64,000 nt of DNA, from positions 68,314-132,313 of the forward strand of contig JAEPPZ010000004.1 in assembly GCA_017640785.1 (NCBI GenBank). The letters run 5' to 3'. The notes below the pieces were generated by a model. That model was not told the origin of the DNA. It ran no database searches and was given only the letters and a program-made list of their open reading frames with translations. The DNA is from Balneola sp. (GTDB lineage: Bacteria > Bacteroidota > Rhodothermia > Balneolales > Balneolaceae). Each line of letters begins with the position of its first letter. The first letter of the stretch is position 1. A program made the translations under genes and the position numbers. Of this stretch, positions 8,957 to 17,975 are shown one piece after another.

Positions 8957-9715
8957 TCAGTTAGCTAAGTTGAAATTTGTTTCAGTGGAATTATCAGACT
9001 GTATTGAGATTGATTTAGAAATGATTTCAAAAGAAGGATTATATACTCTGATTTCATAATCTCCTTCGGGTAAGTTAGAAAGTTGGTATGTGCCATCCTC
9101 ATTTAGCCTTGTAAAATAAGGTGTGTCTAAACTCAATATTGTTGCTTTCATTTGTGAATGAATATCACAAAAAAGAGTAATGGGTCCGATTCCGGTTACT
9201 TTCCATTTTGGTGCTTCTATCTGCTTGGAATAAACATAACCTGTTGGTCTGCGGCCTATATCGAATTTAGACCCGGGTGTGAGCGAAAAAACATTATGGA
9301 AAAAGGGATCGTTGTTAACAAATTGTACAATAGTTCCAACTGTTACTGGTGTTACATTAGGAAAGAAAGTAGCATCTTTTTGACCAATTATTACCGGCTC
9401 TCCACTCATGTCATCCGGAACTGAAAATGACAATGGATGAGCGCTTATAATTGTATTTCTATACTTAGAATCTTCTTCAGTGTTAGAATCCGATGTTGAA
9501 GGTGAAGCTGATGTTCCTCTGCTTCGGTAGCTGGATCCACGAAATTGTCTTCTTCCAGTGGATTGTTCAGGCACTATAACAGTACCTGTTACTGTACCGG
9601 TAATATTATCAATTGTATGAGTGAAAGAAATTTGAGTATTAGTTCCATCTGTTTTGATAGATGAAAAACCTGCTATACAAAACACCACCGAAAAAGCTAG
9701 TATATATTTTCCCAT
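8957..9715 (-). CDS. Exported amicyanin-like cupredoxin with C-terminal regulatory-like beta domain, module copy 1
   Basis: 252 residues with an N-terminal signal peptide. A Ser/Arg/Thr/Glu-rich low-complexity insert spans about 50-85. The cupredoxin domain spans about 115-195, with predicted copper ligands H140 (FFHNVFSLT), C183, H186 and M189 (FCDIHSQM). The Cys-x2-His-x2-Met spacing is that of amicyanin rather than plastocyanin. A carboxypeptidase-regulatory-like beta domain (NLPEGDYEIRVYNP) closes the protein. It is the first gene of the module, directly upstream of the cyclase. Periplasmic electron carrier or copper sensor is inferred; the partner is unknown. Confidence 0.88.
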   Translation of the reverse strand: MGKYILAFSVVFCIAGFSSIKTDGTNTQISFTHTIDNITGTVTGTVIVPEQSTGRRQFRGSSYRSRGTSASPSTSDSNTEEDSKYRNTIISAHPLSFSVPDDMSGEPVIIGQKDATFFPNVTPVTVGTIVQFVNNDPFFHNVFSLTPGSKFDIGRRPTGYVYSKQIEAPKWKVTGIGPITLFCDIHSQMKATILSLDTPYFTRLNEDGTYQLSNLPEGDYEIRVYNPSFEIISKSISIQSDNSTETNFNLAN

Positions 9716-9792
9716 TTTTTATATCTGAATACGTAAACTATTAAGCTCAGGATTGGTAAGTAATATAGTAAATCAGTTCAGCTTTTCTAATG

Positions 9793-10347
9793 CTACTGAA
9801 ATCTGATTCGAACTGTATCGGCAGGTACCAAATATGGATCAACGGTATCATAAACAACCCAGGCATCTCTGAATAATCGTTTAACAAGTTTCGAGAATTC
9901 CAAAGCTTTATCCCTGTCATGAAAATCACCCACATGGACTCTGTAGTAAGGCGTTTTGAAGAAAGTATATGTTTCGGCCTGATAACCGACAATAGTTGTG
10001 TCTGACCAAGCTCTGAATCTGGAAGCAATTGTATCTGCTTCAAATACATCCTGGCCGGAATATACTTGTATTCGATAGCCCTTTGTGAGGTCTACTTCAA
10101 CTTCTGTTTCTTTTTTTATCCGAGCAAATTCTTCCGGAATATCATTATTATTCGCCGAATAAGTATCTGATAAGCGGCTTATTAAAGCAGATTCACTATC
10201 TGAGATCTCAGAATCAACCGATGCAGACTCACTAGTTTCTGATTCTTCATACTCTGAATCAGAAGTAGTTGAACGTGAAGATGTACATGCAAAAAACAGC
10301 GTTCCGATAACTAGTATATTTAATGATATTTTTAAAAAGTAAGTCAT
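9793..10347 (-). CDS. SPOR-domain lipoprotein
   Basis: 184 residues from ATG 10347, which overlaps the upstream stop as TAATG; a longer frame exists but MTYFLKISLNILVIGTLFFAC is a proper lipoprotein signal (lipobox LFFAC). A Ser/Glu/Asp-rich linker follows. The C-terminal 80 residues have SPOR features (GYRIQVYSG, ADTIASRF, YYRVHVGDFHDRDKALEFSKLVKR). SPOR domains bind denuded peptidoglycan at division sites. Its coupling to the ALDH operon may simply reflect shared transcription. Confidence 0.85.
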   Translation of the reverse strand: MTYFLKISLNILVIGTLFFACTSSRSTTSDSEYEESETSESASVDSEISDSESALISRLSDTYSANNNDIPEEFARIKKETEVEVDLTKGYRIQVYSGQDVFEADTIASRFRAWSDTTIVGYQAETYTFFKTPYYRVHVGDFHDRDKALEFSKLVKRLFRDAWVVYDTVDPYLVPADTVRIRFQ

Positions 10348-11213
10348 TAAAATCCAACGGGATGCCATGTTGTTTTGGTCTCTTGAAAATCAACAATGAA
10401 ATACGGACTGGCCGAATCTGCTTCATACCAATCAGTAATAATTTTCTTTACAACTCTTTTGATATTATTGGAAGATAATTCATCAATTTTCACTTTTGTT
10501 TCTCTATCCATCTTATCCGTATAAAGAATGGAATTAACATCCATATGTGAACTGAAGTGCTCAACTAATTCAGATCGTATTCCTGTAAGGATATTAACAA
10601 CACCGCCAGGAACATCAGAAGAGTTTAAAACCTCAGCAAAACTTATGGAAGGAAGAGGGTACTGCTCAGATGCGTGAACTATACAAGTATTTCCTCCGGC
10701 TATAACTGGAGCAATTACGGATACCAAACCTAGCAAAGGACTGTTTTCAGGAGCCAAAACAGACACAACACCTGTTGGTTCCAGAATACTGAAATTGAAA
10801 TGTGCACTTGCTACGGGGTTTACAGAACCGAAAACCTGTTGGTATTTATCAGTCCATCCTGCATAATAAATAAGACGATCAATGGAGGCATTGATATCTG
10901 CATTCGCTTCTTCTTTTGTAAAACCGATTTGTCCTAATTCCTTAACAAACTGATCTCTTCGGTTCTCCATCATCTCACCGATTCTGTAAAGAATCTGACC
11001 TTTGTTGTATGATGTTCTTGAACTCCATCCCTTAAATGCAGCACGGGCAGCTAAAACGGCATCTCTGAAATCTTTTCGGGTACATCGACATGCATTAGCT
11101 AAGAAATCACCCTCGCTGTCAAATACTTTATAATAATGACCTGACTCACTACGTGGAAAAGATCCGCCAACGTAGGTTTTATAGGTTTTTTGAACTTCTA
11201 TTCTATCACTCAT
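10347..11213 (-). CDS. Truncated aldehyde dehydrogenase homologue lacking the catalytic cysteine (ALDH16-like second domain)
   Basis: 288 residues, against about 500 for a normal ALDH. The N-terminal and cofactor-domain segments are recognisable (YVGGSFPRSESG, AARAAFKGWSSRTSYNKGQILYRIGEMM, IYYAGWTDKYQQV, GVVSVLAPENSPLLG, PGGVVNILTG), but the catalytic-cysteine half is absent. A full ALDH lies just upstream with a 9-base gap. Together they total 789 residues, close to ALDH16, which fuses a complete ALDH to a C-terminal truncated pseudo-ALDH. It is probably a non-catalytic structural partner of the upstream enzyme (inference). It is not an obvious pseudogene, as the frame is intact and tightly packed. 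Confidence 0.85.
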   Translation of the reverse strand: MSDRIEVQKTYKTYVGGSFPRSESGHYYKVFDSEGDFLANACRCTRKDFRDAVLAARAAFKGWSSRTSYNKGQILYRIGEMMENRRDQFVKELGQIGFTKEEANADINASIDRLIYYAGWTDKYQQVFGSVNPVASAHFNFSILEPTGVVSVLAPENSPLLGLVSVIAPVIAGGNTCIVHASEQYPLPSISFAEVLNSSDVPGGVVNILTGIRSELVEHFSSHMDVNSILYTDKMDRETKVKIDELSSNNIKRVVKKIITDWYEADSASPYFIVDFQETKTTWHPVGF

Positions 11214-11222
11214 AATAATTCC

Positions 11223-12728
11223 TTATTTCAAATTCAGGTATGCAGATAATCCATGTAATCCACCTTCACGACCAACACCACTTTCTTTATAACCGCCAAA
11301 AGGGGAGGTAGGATCGAATTTGTTGTATGTATTCGCCCACACAACTCCGGATCTTAAAGCGCTACCCACTTTAAAGATTTTTGAACCCTTGTCTGTCCAT
11401 ACTCCACCGGCTAAACCAAAAGGTGTGTTATTGGCTTTTTCAATAGCTTCATCAGCAGTACGGAACGATTGAACAGTGAGAACAGGACCAAATATTTCTT
11501 CCTGAACAACTCGGTTTGATTGAGACACATTAGTGAATAAAGTAGGTCGAATAAAATATCCGTTTTCAGGAACAGAACATTTACTTTGATAAATTTCAGC
11601 ACCTTCTTCTACACCTAATTCCAAGTAACTGTTTACACGGTCAAATTGTTCTTTAGAATTGATAGCACCAATGTCTGTGTTTTTATCCAGTGGATCACCA
11701 ACTATTAAAGTTTCCAACCTGTCTTTCAACTTCATAATCACTTTATCAGCTATGTTTTCCTGAACTAATAATCGTGATCCGGCACAGCAAACGTGTCCCT
11801 GATTGAAATAGATAGCATTAATAATTCCTTCCACAGCCTGATCAATCGGAGCATCTTCAAATAAGATTAAAGCGCCTTTACCACCAAGTTCCAACGTATA
11901 TTTCTTGTCGGTTCCTGCAAGTGATTTTTGAATGATCTTTCCAACATTAGTGGAGCCTGTAAACGCTATTTTATCAATATCTTTGTGGTTTACGATTTCA
12001 GCACCGGTTTGACCTGCTCCGGTTACGATATTTACAACTCCATCAGGTAAGCCTGCATCTTTAACAAGCTCGGCAAACATCATAGCAGTGAGAGAAGTGG
12101 TTTCTGCTGGTTTAAGAACCACTGTATTTCCACAAGCGAGGGCAGGGGCAATTTTCCACGCTAACATTAATAAAGGAAAATTCCATGGAATGATCTGGCC
12201 GCAAACTCCTAGAGGCTCCGGTTTTTTTCCGGGAAAAGCATATTCAAGTTTATCTGCCCAACCTGCATAGTAGAAGAAATAAGCAGCGGCTAATGGAATA
12301 TCCACATCTCTGGATTCACGAATTGGTTTCCCTCCATCAATCGATTCAGCTATAGCAAATTCTCTGGCTCTTTCCTGTAACATTCGGGCTATTCTGTAGA
12401 TGTACTTTCCACGAGAACTCGGATTCAAGTCAGACCATTCGCCTTTGAAAGCCTTTCGGGCAGCTTTAACTGCTTTATCAATATCTTTTTGAGTAGCTTC
12501 TGCGAACTGGCTTACTTCTTCGTTACTGGATGGATTAACACTTTTGAAGTACCGATCCTTGGATGGTTTTACAAATTTTCCTCCAATAAAAAGTTCATAT
12601 TTCACTTTGATCTCCAGATTAGCAGAACTTTCAGGAGCTGCAGAATACTCCCACAAAGAAGCAAAGTCTAACTTTGAATTAGGAGAAGTTGGTTTGTAAG
12701 TGGTCTCTTTTGTTTTTGTTTCAGACAT
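11223..12728 (-). CDS. NAD(P)-dependent aldehyde dehydrogenase
   Basis: 501 residues with the full ALDH fold. An oxyanion-hole/cofactor motif lies at PWNFPL (about 181-186), FTGS at about 256, the general base E280 sits in LELGGKG, and catalytic C314 in NQGHVCCAGSR. C-terminal EIFGPVLTVQSF and SPFGGYKESGVGREGG are intact. Downstream of deoC in the same operon, it most likely oxidises the acetaldehyde released by deoxyribose-5-phosphate cleavage. The first 30 residues are an extra N-terminal extension. Confidence 0.93.
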   Translation of the reverse strand: MSETKTKETTYKPTSPNSKLDFASLWEYSAAPESSANLEIKVKYELFIGGKFVKPSKDRYFKSVNPSSNEEVSQFAEATQKDIDKAVKAARKAFKGEWSDLNPSSRGKYIYRIARMLQERAREFAIAESIDGGKPIRESRDVDIPLAAAYFFYYAGWADKLEYAFPGKKPEPLGVCGQIIPWNFPLLMLAWKIAPALACGNTVVLKPAETTSLTAMMFAELVKDAGLPDGVVNIVTGAGQTGAEIVNHKDIDKIAFTGSTNVGKIIQKSLAGTDKKYTLELGGKGALILFEDAPIDQAVEGIINAIYFNQGHVCCAGSRLLVQENIADKVIMKLKDRLETLIVGDPLDKNTDIGAINSKEQFDRVNSYLELGVEEGAEIYQSKCSVPENGYFIRPTLFTNVSQSNRVVQEEIFGPVLTVQSFRTADEAIEKANNTPFGLAGGVWTDKGSKIFKVGSALRSGVVWANTYNKFDPTSPFGGYKESGVGREGGLHGLSAYLNLK

Positions 12729-12739
12729 AATGATTGACC

Positions 12740-13312
12740 TTAGGTATTCGAAAATTGTTGAACATACCTGGCTGGATTTGAAATAATATAGTTTTCAATA
12801 TTTATCAATTCTTTTTGATTTCGTACAATTCTATCATGAAAACTTTTATGCCAGGCAAAGTTTGGGTTTACTTGAGAACGTATTTTACTGGTACATGTAG
12901 CTTTAAAACTTCTAACTAAAGCAGATAAATTTCTGGATTGAGGTCCAAATGTATTTTTATAAGCAATAGATTTCACGTCCTGTAAAAGCGCATGGCCATG
13001 CGCTTTTACAGAAGTAAGGTTTCTATTTTGTTCTTCTTTTGATTTAAAAGCAATCAAAGCATGAAAATGGTCAGGCATTACTACCCAGCTACCAAGAACA
13101 GCTTCCTTTCTGATTTCTTCAGTTTTTTTCCATTCATTTTCTACAATCTTACCGGCATCAGAAAGTTTCATTTCTTTATTCACAACCTCACCAAAATGAC
13201 AAATTCTATTTTTTGTAAGGATGGTGATAAAGTAAACTCCTTCAGCAGAGTAATCATAACCCTGAAGTCTCAATGAGCTTTTAGATTGATATTTGTTTTT
13301 ACTTTTAATCAA
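12740..13312 (-). CDS. REP-associated tyrosine transposase (RAYT, Y1_Tnp/IS200-like)
   Basis: 190 residues. The N-terminus SLRLQGYDYSAEGVYFITIL and histidine motif VMPDHFHALI (HUH) are typical of RAYTs, and FAWHKSFHDRIVRNQKELINIENYI carries the C-terminal signature. The Tyr of NIENYI, followed by ISNPARY, is a candidate catalytic residue. The probable start is a TTG immediately after the deoC stop, so translation may be coupled. It sits between deoC and the ALDH gene without breaking either. The coding sequence contains a perfect 32-base palindrome (12980-13011). RAYTs are domesticated single-copy nucleases acting on REP palindromes. Confidence 0.88.
   Translation of the reverse strand: MIKSKNKYQSKSSLRLQGYDYSAEGVYFITILTKNRICHFGEVVNKEMKLSDAGKIVENEWKKTEEIRKEAVLGSWVVMPDHFHALIAFKSKEEQNRNLTSVKAHGHALLQDVKSIAYKNTFGPQSRNLSALVRSFKATCTSKIRSQVNPNFAWHKSFHDRIVRNQKELINIENYIISNPARYVQQFSNT
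12980..13011. repeat. Perfect 32-bp palindrome inside the RAYT gene
   Basis: Each 16-base arm is the exact reverse complement of the other with no loop; the centre is gcgcatggccatgcgc. It lies in the middle of the RAYT coding region and encodes VKAHGHALLQ in the variable segment between the HUH motif and the C-terminal helix. Such a perfect palindrome in coding DNA suggests a REP element that is, or was, a substrate of the encoded protein. Confidence 0.9.
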
Positions 13313-14212
13313 TTAATCAATGGAAAAATAATCGGGACCCTGATAGTGACCCGTTTGTTGTTTTACAATTTGCATCAGCAGATCGTTTGCTAAAGAACTA
13401 GCACCAAATCTGAAATATTCGTTGTTTAGCCATGCAGCACCTAAAGTTTCTTTTACCAGCACCAAATACTGAATAGCTTGTTTAGCTGTTCTGATGCCAC
13501 CGGCAGGTTTCATTCCCACCATTTTATCTGTTTTGTAATAAAAATCTCTGATCGCTTCTAGCATAACCAATGTTACAGGTTGAGTTGCAGCCGGAGAAAT
13601 CTTTCCGGTAGAAGTTTTAATAAAATCAGCACCGGCCTCCATAGCTATATCGCTAGCTAATCTTACATTCTCATAAGTGTGAAGTTCCCCGGTTTCAAGA
13701 ATTACTTTTAAGTGAGCATCACCACAAGCTTCTTTTATAGCTGCAATCTCATCAAACACAAAATTATATTCACCTTCCAGAAAAGCTCCACGTGTTATCA
13801 CCATGTCTACTTCGTCAGCACCTTCTTCAACAGCGTACTTTGTGTCTTCGATTCGGATAGGAAGAGGAGCCATTCCACTTGGAAATGCACTGGCTACGCT
13901 TGCAACATTGATCTTAGTACCACGCAAGCTTTCTTTAGCAATTCGTACCATATTCGGATATACACAAACTGCAGCAACACTTGGGATATCAGGTAAGCTT
14001 GGATGCGGGCTTTTTGCCTTTTGACATAATTGTCGGACTTTGCCTTCGGAATCTTTTCCTTCTAAAGTGGTTAAGTCAACCATGCTAAGTGCAAGCTTAA
14101 GAGCCTGTACTTTCGATTCGTTTTTAATACTTCGTTTATTAAGTCTTCCAACACGTTCTTCAACCGCTACACGGTCTATTGGAACTACTTCAAATGTGTT
14201 ATTCTGGATCAT
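13313..14212 (-). CDS. deoC: Deoxyribose-phosphate aldolase
   Basis: 299 residues, longer than E. coli DeoC but normal for the DeoC/LacD family. The Schiff-base lysine is K199 in GADFIKTSTGK, with the second active-site lysine K235 in VGMKPAGGI. Further family motifs are DEVDMVI and LKVILETGEL. It converts 2-deoxyribose-5-phosphate to glyceraldehyde-3-phosphate plus acetaldehyde. It is the first gene of a reverse operon continuing through the RAYT gene into the ALDH pair, which fits acetaldehyde oxidation. Confidence 0.95.
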   Translation of the reverse strand: MIQNNTFEVVPIDRVAVEERVGRLNKRSIKNESKVQALKLALSMVDLTTLEGKDSEGKVRQLCQKAKSPHPSLPDIPSVAAVCVYPNMVRIAKESLRGTKINVASVASAFPSGMAPLPIRIEDTKYAVEEGADEVDMVITRGAFLEGEYNFVFDEIAAIKEACGDAHLKVILETGELHTYENVRLASDIAMEAGADFIKTSTGKISPAATQPVTLVMLEAIRDFYYKTDKMVGMKPAGGIRTAKQAIQYLVLVKETLGAAWLNNEYFRFGASSLANDLLMQIVKQQTGHYQGPDYFSID

Positions 14213-14282
14213 AAATCTGTTTTAATGTAGAACGTTAAGGTAAAGAAGATTTTCCTAATAATTAACCTAAACTAGGTAATCA

Positions 14283-17200
14283 TTAGAAGTTGCTGTGCGA
14301 CCCTGAAAGTATCTCTTTAAATGAAAATTCGATGTGATAACCTGATTCTGTTTCTATGCTAAAATCAGCTTCAAGTTGCTGTAATAAAGTATCTATAAGA
14401 AGAGACCCTAAAGAGGATAAGTTATTTAATTTAGCTTTATCAAAACCGGCTCCTGAATCATAATACTTTGCATAGTATGTATCATCTTTAAAAATTAAAG
14501 AGAAGTGAATTAGATTGTTTTTGCTAGTTGAATCGAATGCGTATTTAAATGAGTTAGTGATCAATTCATTCAGTAAAAGTCCTAATGGAATGGCTTGATT
14601 GATATTGATTTCAAGGTTTTTATCAATATCTAAATTTATCACTCCATTTTTACTATCTAAAGTCTGGCTTATCGAACTTGTTAACGTATGTAGATATTTA
14701 TCAAAAGGGATATTAGTAAAACTATCCGTGTTATAAAGTAATTCATGAACCTGGGCAATAGACTTGATTCTTTGAGCTGTTTCACTCAAAACAGTTTTCA
14801 GTTTTTCGTCATCAGAACCAAGATGTTGTAGGGATAATAAACCGGTAACTATGGCCAAATTATTTTTTACCCTATGATGAATTTCTGAGAGAAGTAATGT
14901 TTTTTCTTGAAGTGAATTTTCAATTTTAATTCTTAATTCTTCCTGTTCAGTTATATCCAGATGTGTTCCAATCATCCGAATTAAGCGCCCTTCATCGTCA
15001 TATTCTAAAGCTGTACCTTTGTCTAAAATAGTTCGGTACTCTCCACATTTACACTTAACCCGGATAATAATTTCAAAATTATCTTTCTCTCCGGCTTCAA
15101 TTAAACCGATCTCATTTAATATCAGGTCTGAATCTTCAGGATGTATCCTTGTAAAAAAGAAACCGTATGGGTCATCTATCTCTTGAGGATCATATCCAAG
15201 CATTTCATACCAACGGTCATTCATTATACTTGTTTGGTCTCTGATGTTGGCATCCCAAACTCCCAAATTTGCTCCTTTAATCGCCGTGTCCAAAGTGAAC
15301 TGACTATTTTGTACTTTCTTTTGAAGCTCTAAACGACGAGTTATATCTTGGGCTAGTCCAGTATACCTGATAACTTCTCCGGTATTATTCTTTTCTGGTG
15401 ATCCTATTGCCCGGATGTATTTAGACACCCCTTGTTTCGTAATTAATTTTAAATCGACATCGTAGGGTTGACCCGATTGTATGGATTTAATAAGGTTCTC
15501 CATATTGGAATCAGTTAAATCGTGATAATCCAAAAATCCTTCAAAATCAGGAGGTCCTTGTTCATTATCTCGGTCATAAATATCATAAAGCTGTTCAGAC
15601 CAATCAATTTTATTAGTTTTTAAATCCAAAGACCAATTACCAAGTTCTCCAACTTTATGTGCTTTTTTTAAACTATTATTGGTTTCAGTTAATTGTATTT
15701 CGGTCTCTTTTTGGTTAGTTATATCCAGAATCACGGTATCCCAGATCATTTTGTTTTCTGAATGAATTCTTTGAGGAGTTCCATTACCCTGAAGGTATTT
15801 AACTTTGCCACTTTTTGTTTTAATTCGGTAGGTGAAGTTCCAATCAGCCATTTCTCTGGCAGACTTTTCAATCGTAGGCGCCATGGCTTCAAGATCTTCC
15901 GGGTAGATGATTTCTTTCAGCTTAGAATTATCTTTTAAAATTTCATCCCGGGATATTTCATAAATTTCCAGACATCCTTCACTTATAAACTCAATAGATG
16001 GGTTTTCTATTCCTTCTGTAATAGAATGCCTGATAATAACACCGGGAATATTATTAGTAAGCGAGCGCAACAGCGATTCATTTTCTTCAATTTTTTTAGA
16101 GGCTAATACTCTGTCTGTAATATCTTTATTTAAAGTATCTGAAATAACACTACCATTTTCTAATTTCGTGATGCTACCGGCTGTTTCAATCCATTTTAGT
16201 TTGCCAGAAGGGGTAATGATTCTAAATTCTAAATTAAAATTAGCTTCAGCTTCTATCGCTTCACAATATACTCTGCTAACCCAATCTTTATCTTTTTCAT
16301 GGATGAGATTCCATATTAAACTATCATCCTCTAAAGCATCACTTGCAGTAACTTCAAAAATTTCTTCAGTTTTGGTGCTTACAAATAGAAATTTTCCTTC
16401 GCCTTCAGGGTTTATGGTATACCTAAAAACTGCAGTTTCTATATTTTCACTTATTTGTCTTAGTTGCATTTCGCTTTGCTTGAGCTTAAGTGCAGCTTTT
16501 TGTGATTTTTCGAGTTCCAATCCTGCTTTAAATTTTGTAGCTATTACTCCTGCTACAGTCTGCAAATCCTGAAGATGTTGTTGTGTATAAAATCCTTTTT
16601 CTTCATGCTCAGAATCAATAATTCCTATTAATTCATCATTCAGTAAGATGGGAACGGTAATCTCTGAGTTATTTGATTCGATATCTACAACATACCTGGA
16701 GTCATTACTCAGATCATTTACAATCTCCGGTTGAAGTGTTTTTGCAACGCTACCAACAATTCCTTCTCCAAGTTTTAAAGTAATTGCATTGTTAATGCTG
16801 GAATCAGGATTTTTTTTCGGACCTATTGCGGCAATCTGTTTTAAAAGATTGGTTTGATCATCAAAACTATAGATCACACAATCTTCGAAATCAAAATGCG
16901 TCATTATTTTTTCAGTAATCGTATTCGAAATTTCTGAAAGAGAATCAGTATTTAAGAGAGAGGTTGTTATATCATTTATAGCTTTTAGAAGCATTAATGA
17001 ACGCTCATGTTCCAATCTGTTCTTTTTAAGCTCTCTCCGAGCTTTCAAATTTTCCAATTCTCTAGCTATGGAATGTGATAATCTGCTAAGATTATTCTTT
17101 GAAATGTAATCAGTAGCTCCATTCTCTACTATAAGTTCAACTGCTTGATCTTCGCCAATAAACCCGGAAACTATAAAAAAGGGAATATCTTCAATGTTGG

Positions 17201-17408
17201 CGCGTGCTATTTTAAGTGCTTGAATGCAATTGAATGAAGGAAGATTATAGTCGCAGATAATAAAATCAAACTGCTCTTTTTTTAACAGTTCTTTGAACTC
17301 TTTTTCGTTATCACAATGCTCATAAGACCATGCAAAAGAGCATTTTTTTAGCCTATTCAGAATGAGTTCTAAGTCATGAAGATTGTCTTCTACTATAAGA
17401 ATTTTCAA
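14283..17408 (-). CDS. Hybrid sensor histidine kinase: receiver, GAF, multiple PAS, HisKA_2/HATPase
   Basis: 1041 residues, no signal peptide or TM segments, so cytoplasmic. Domain order: receiver domain (about 1-120; phosphoacceptor D53 in IICDYNLPS, K104), coiled linker, GAF (about 140-300), four PAS/PAC units (about 310-830), then a HisKA_2 dimerisation domain with phospho-His in LLSEIHHRVKNN (about residue 844) and an HATPase domain (LNELITNSFKYAF; DSGAGF). This is the family typical of light, redox or stress input kinases. No cognate regulator is adjacent, so it is an orphan. An N-terminal rather than C-terminal receiver suggests it is itself controlled by another kinase. Confidence 0.93.
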   Translation of the reverse strand: MKILIVEDNLHDLELILNRLKKCSFAWSYEHCDNEKEFKELLKKEQFDFIICDYNLPSFNCIQALKIARANIEDIPFFIVSGFIGEDQAVELIVENGATDYISKNNLSRLSHSIARELENLKARRELKKNRLEHERSLMLLKAINDITTSLLNTDSLSEISNTITEKIMTHFDFEDCVIYSFDDQTNLLKQIAAIGPKKNPDSSINNAITLKLGEGIVGSVAKTLQPEIVNDLSNDSRYVVDIESNNSEITVPILLNDELIGIIDSEHEEKGFYTQQHLQDLQTVAGVIATKFKAGLELEKSQKAALKLKQSEMQLRQISENIETAVFRYTINPEGEGKFLFVSTKTEEIFEVTASDALEDDSLIWNLIHEKDKDWVSRVYCEAIEAEANFNLEFRIITPSGKLKWIETAGSITKLENGSVISDTLNKDITDRVLASKKIEENESLLRSLTNNIPGVIIRHSITEGIENPSIEFISEGCLEIYEISRDEILKDNSKLKEIIYPEDLEAMAPTIEKSAREMADWNFTYRIKTKSGKVKYLQGNGTPQRIHSENKMIWDTVILDITNQKETEIQLTETNNSLKKAHKVGELGNWSLDLKTNKIDWSEQLYDIYDRDNEQGPPDFEGFLDYHDLTDSNMENLIKSIQSGQPYDVDLKLITKQGVSKYIRAIGSPEKNNTGEVIRYTGLAQDITRRLELQKKVQNSQFTLDTAIKGANLGVWDANIRDQTSIMNDRWYEMLGYDPQEIDDPYGFFFTRIHPEDSDLILNEIGLIEAGEKDNFEIIIRVKCKCGEYRTILDKGTALEYDDEGRLIRMIGTHLDITEQEELRIKIENSLQEKTLLLSEIHHRVKNNLAIVTGLLSLQHLGSDDEKLKTVLSETAQRIKSIAQVHELLYNTDSFTNIPFDKYLHTLTSSISQTLDSKNGVINLDIDKNLEININQAIPLGLLLNELITNSFKYAFDSTSKNNLIHFSLIFKDDTYYAKYYDSGAGFDKAKLNNLSSLGSLLIDTLLQQLEADFSIETESGYHIEFSFKEILSGSHSNF

Positions 17409-17573
17409 ATGTACCCTTTATAATCTTTTTTTTGAAACCGGAAAAGCTAATACGTACTTATCGGATTGTTTCACTCAAAATTAAATTAAAATTGCTGCGT
17501 ATTGGATTATTCCGTTAATTCGTTGCAGTACACTGATTAGTGTAGAGTTATTAAAACTAAATAGGAGACAATT

Positions 17574-17975
17574 ATGGAAGATGTTATGATTAACTGGTTA
17601 GCCGTGGGTGCCGCTACACTGGTAGGGTTTGCAATTGGGTTTGTTTGGTATGGACCTCTTTTCGGGAAAGCATGGATGAAAGAAGCAGGTTTATCGGAAG
17701 AGGATGTTGAAAACGGTAACATGGCTAAGATCTTTGGATTAACTGCTGTATTTCAGTTTATTATGGCTTATTGTTTAGCTATGTTTTTCGGAAACGAAGT
17801 AGATGCTGCTTCGGGAGCTATGTATGGCTTTTTAACCGGCTTTGCTTGGGTGGCATTAGCAATGGGAGTTTCCGGATTGTATGAACAGAAATCATTTAAA
17901 TATATGCTCATTAATGGTGGGTTCTGGACAGTGGTATTTACCCTGATGGGATTGATCATCGGAGCATGGAGGTAA
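17574..17975 (+). CDS. DUF1761 membrane protein
   Basis: 133 residues with four predicted TM helices. The N-terminal NWLAVGAATLVGFAIGFVWYGPLFGKAWMKEAG is the DUF1761 hallmark, with FGLTAVFQFIMAYCLA following. Function is unknown. Its stop overlaps the ATG of the TolB-like lipoprotein by 10 bases, so the two are translated from one message. A purine-rich ATAGGAGACA upstream is a possible ribosome binding site. Confidence 0.9.
   Translation: MEDVMINWLAVGAATLVGFAIGFVWYGPLFGKAWMKEAGLSEEDVENGNMAKIFGLTAVFQFIMAYCLAMFFGNEVDAASGAMYGFLTGFAWVALAMGVSGLYEQKSFKYMLINGGFWTVVFTLMGLIIGAWR

Noticed and set aside
10347-11213. Half-length ALDH as a simple frameshifted pseudogene
   Set aside because: The frame is clean from start to stop, no ALDH C-terminal half follows in another frame, and the length fits the ALDH16 second domain.
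16168-16572. 134-codon forward open frame
   Set aside because: Antisense to the PAS region of the sensor kinase; Ser/Leu-rich low-complexity translation typical of a shadow frame.
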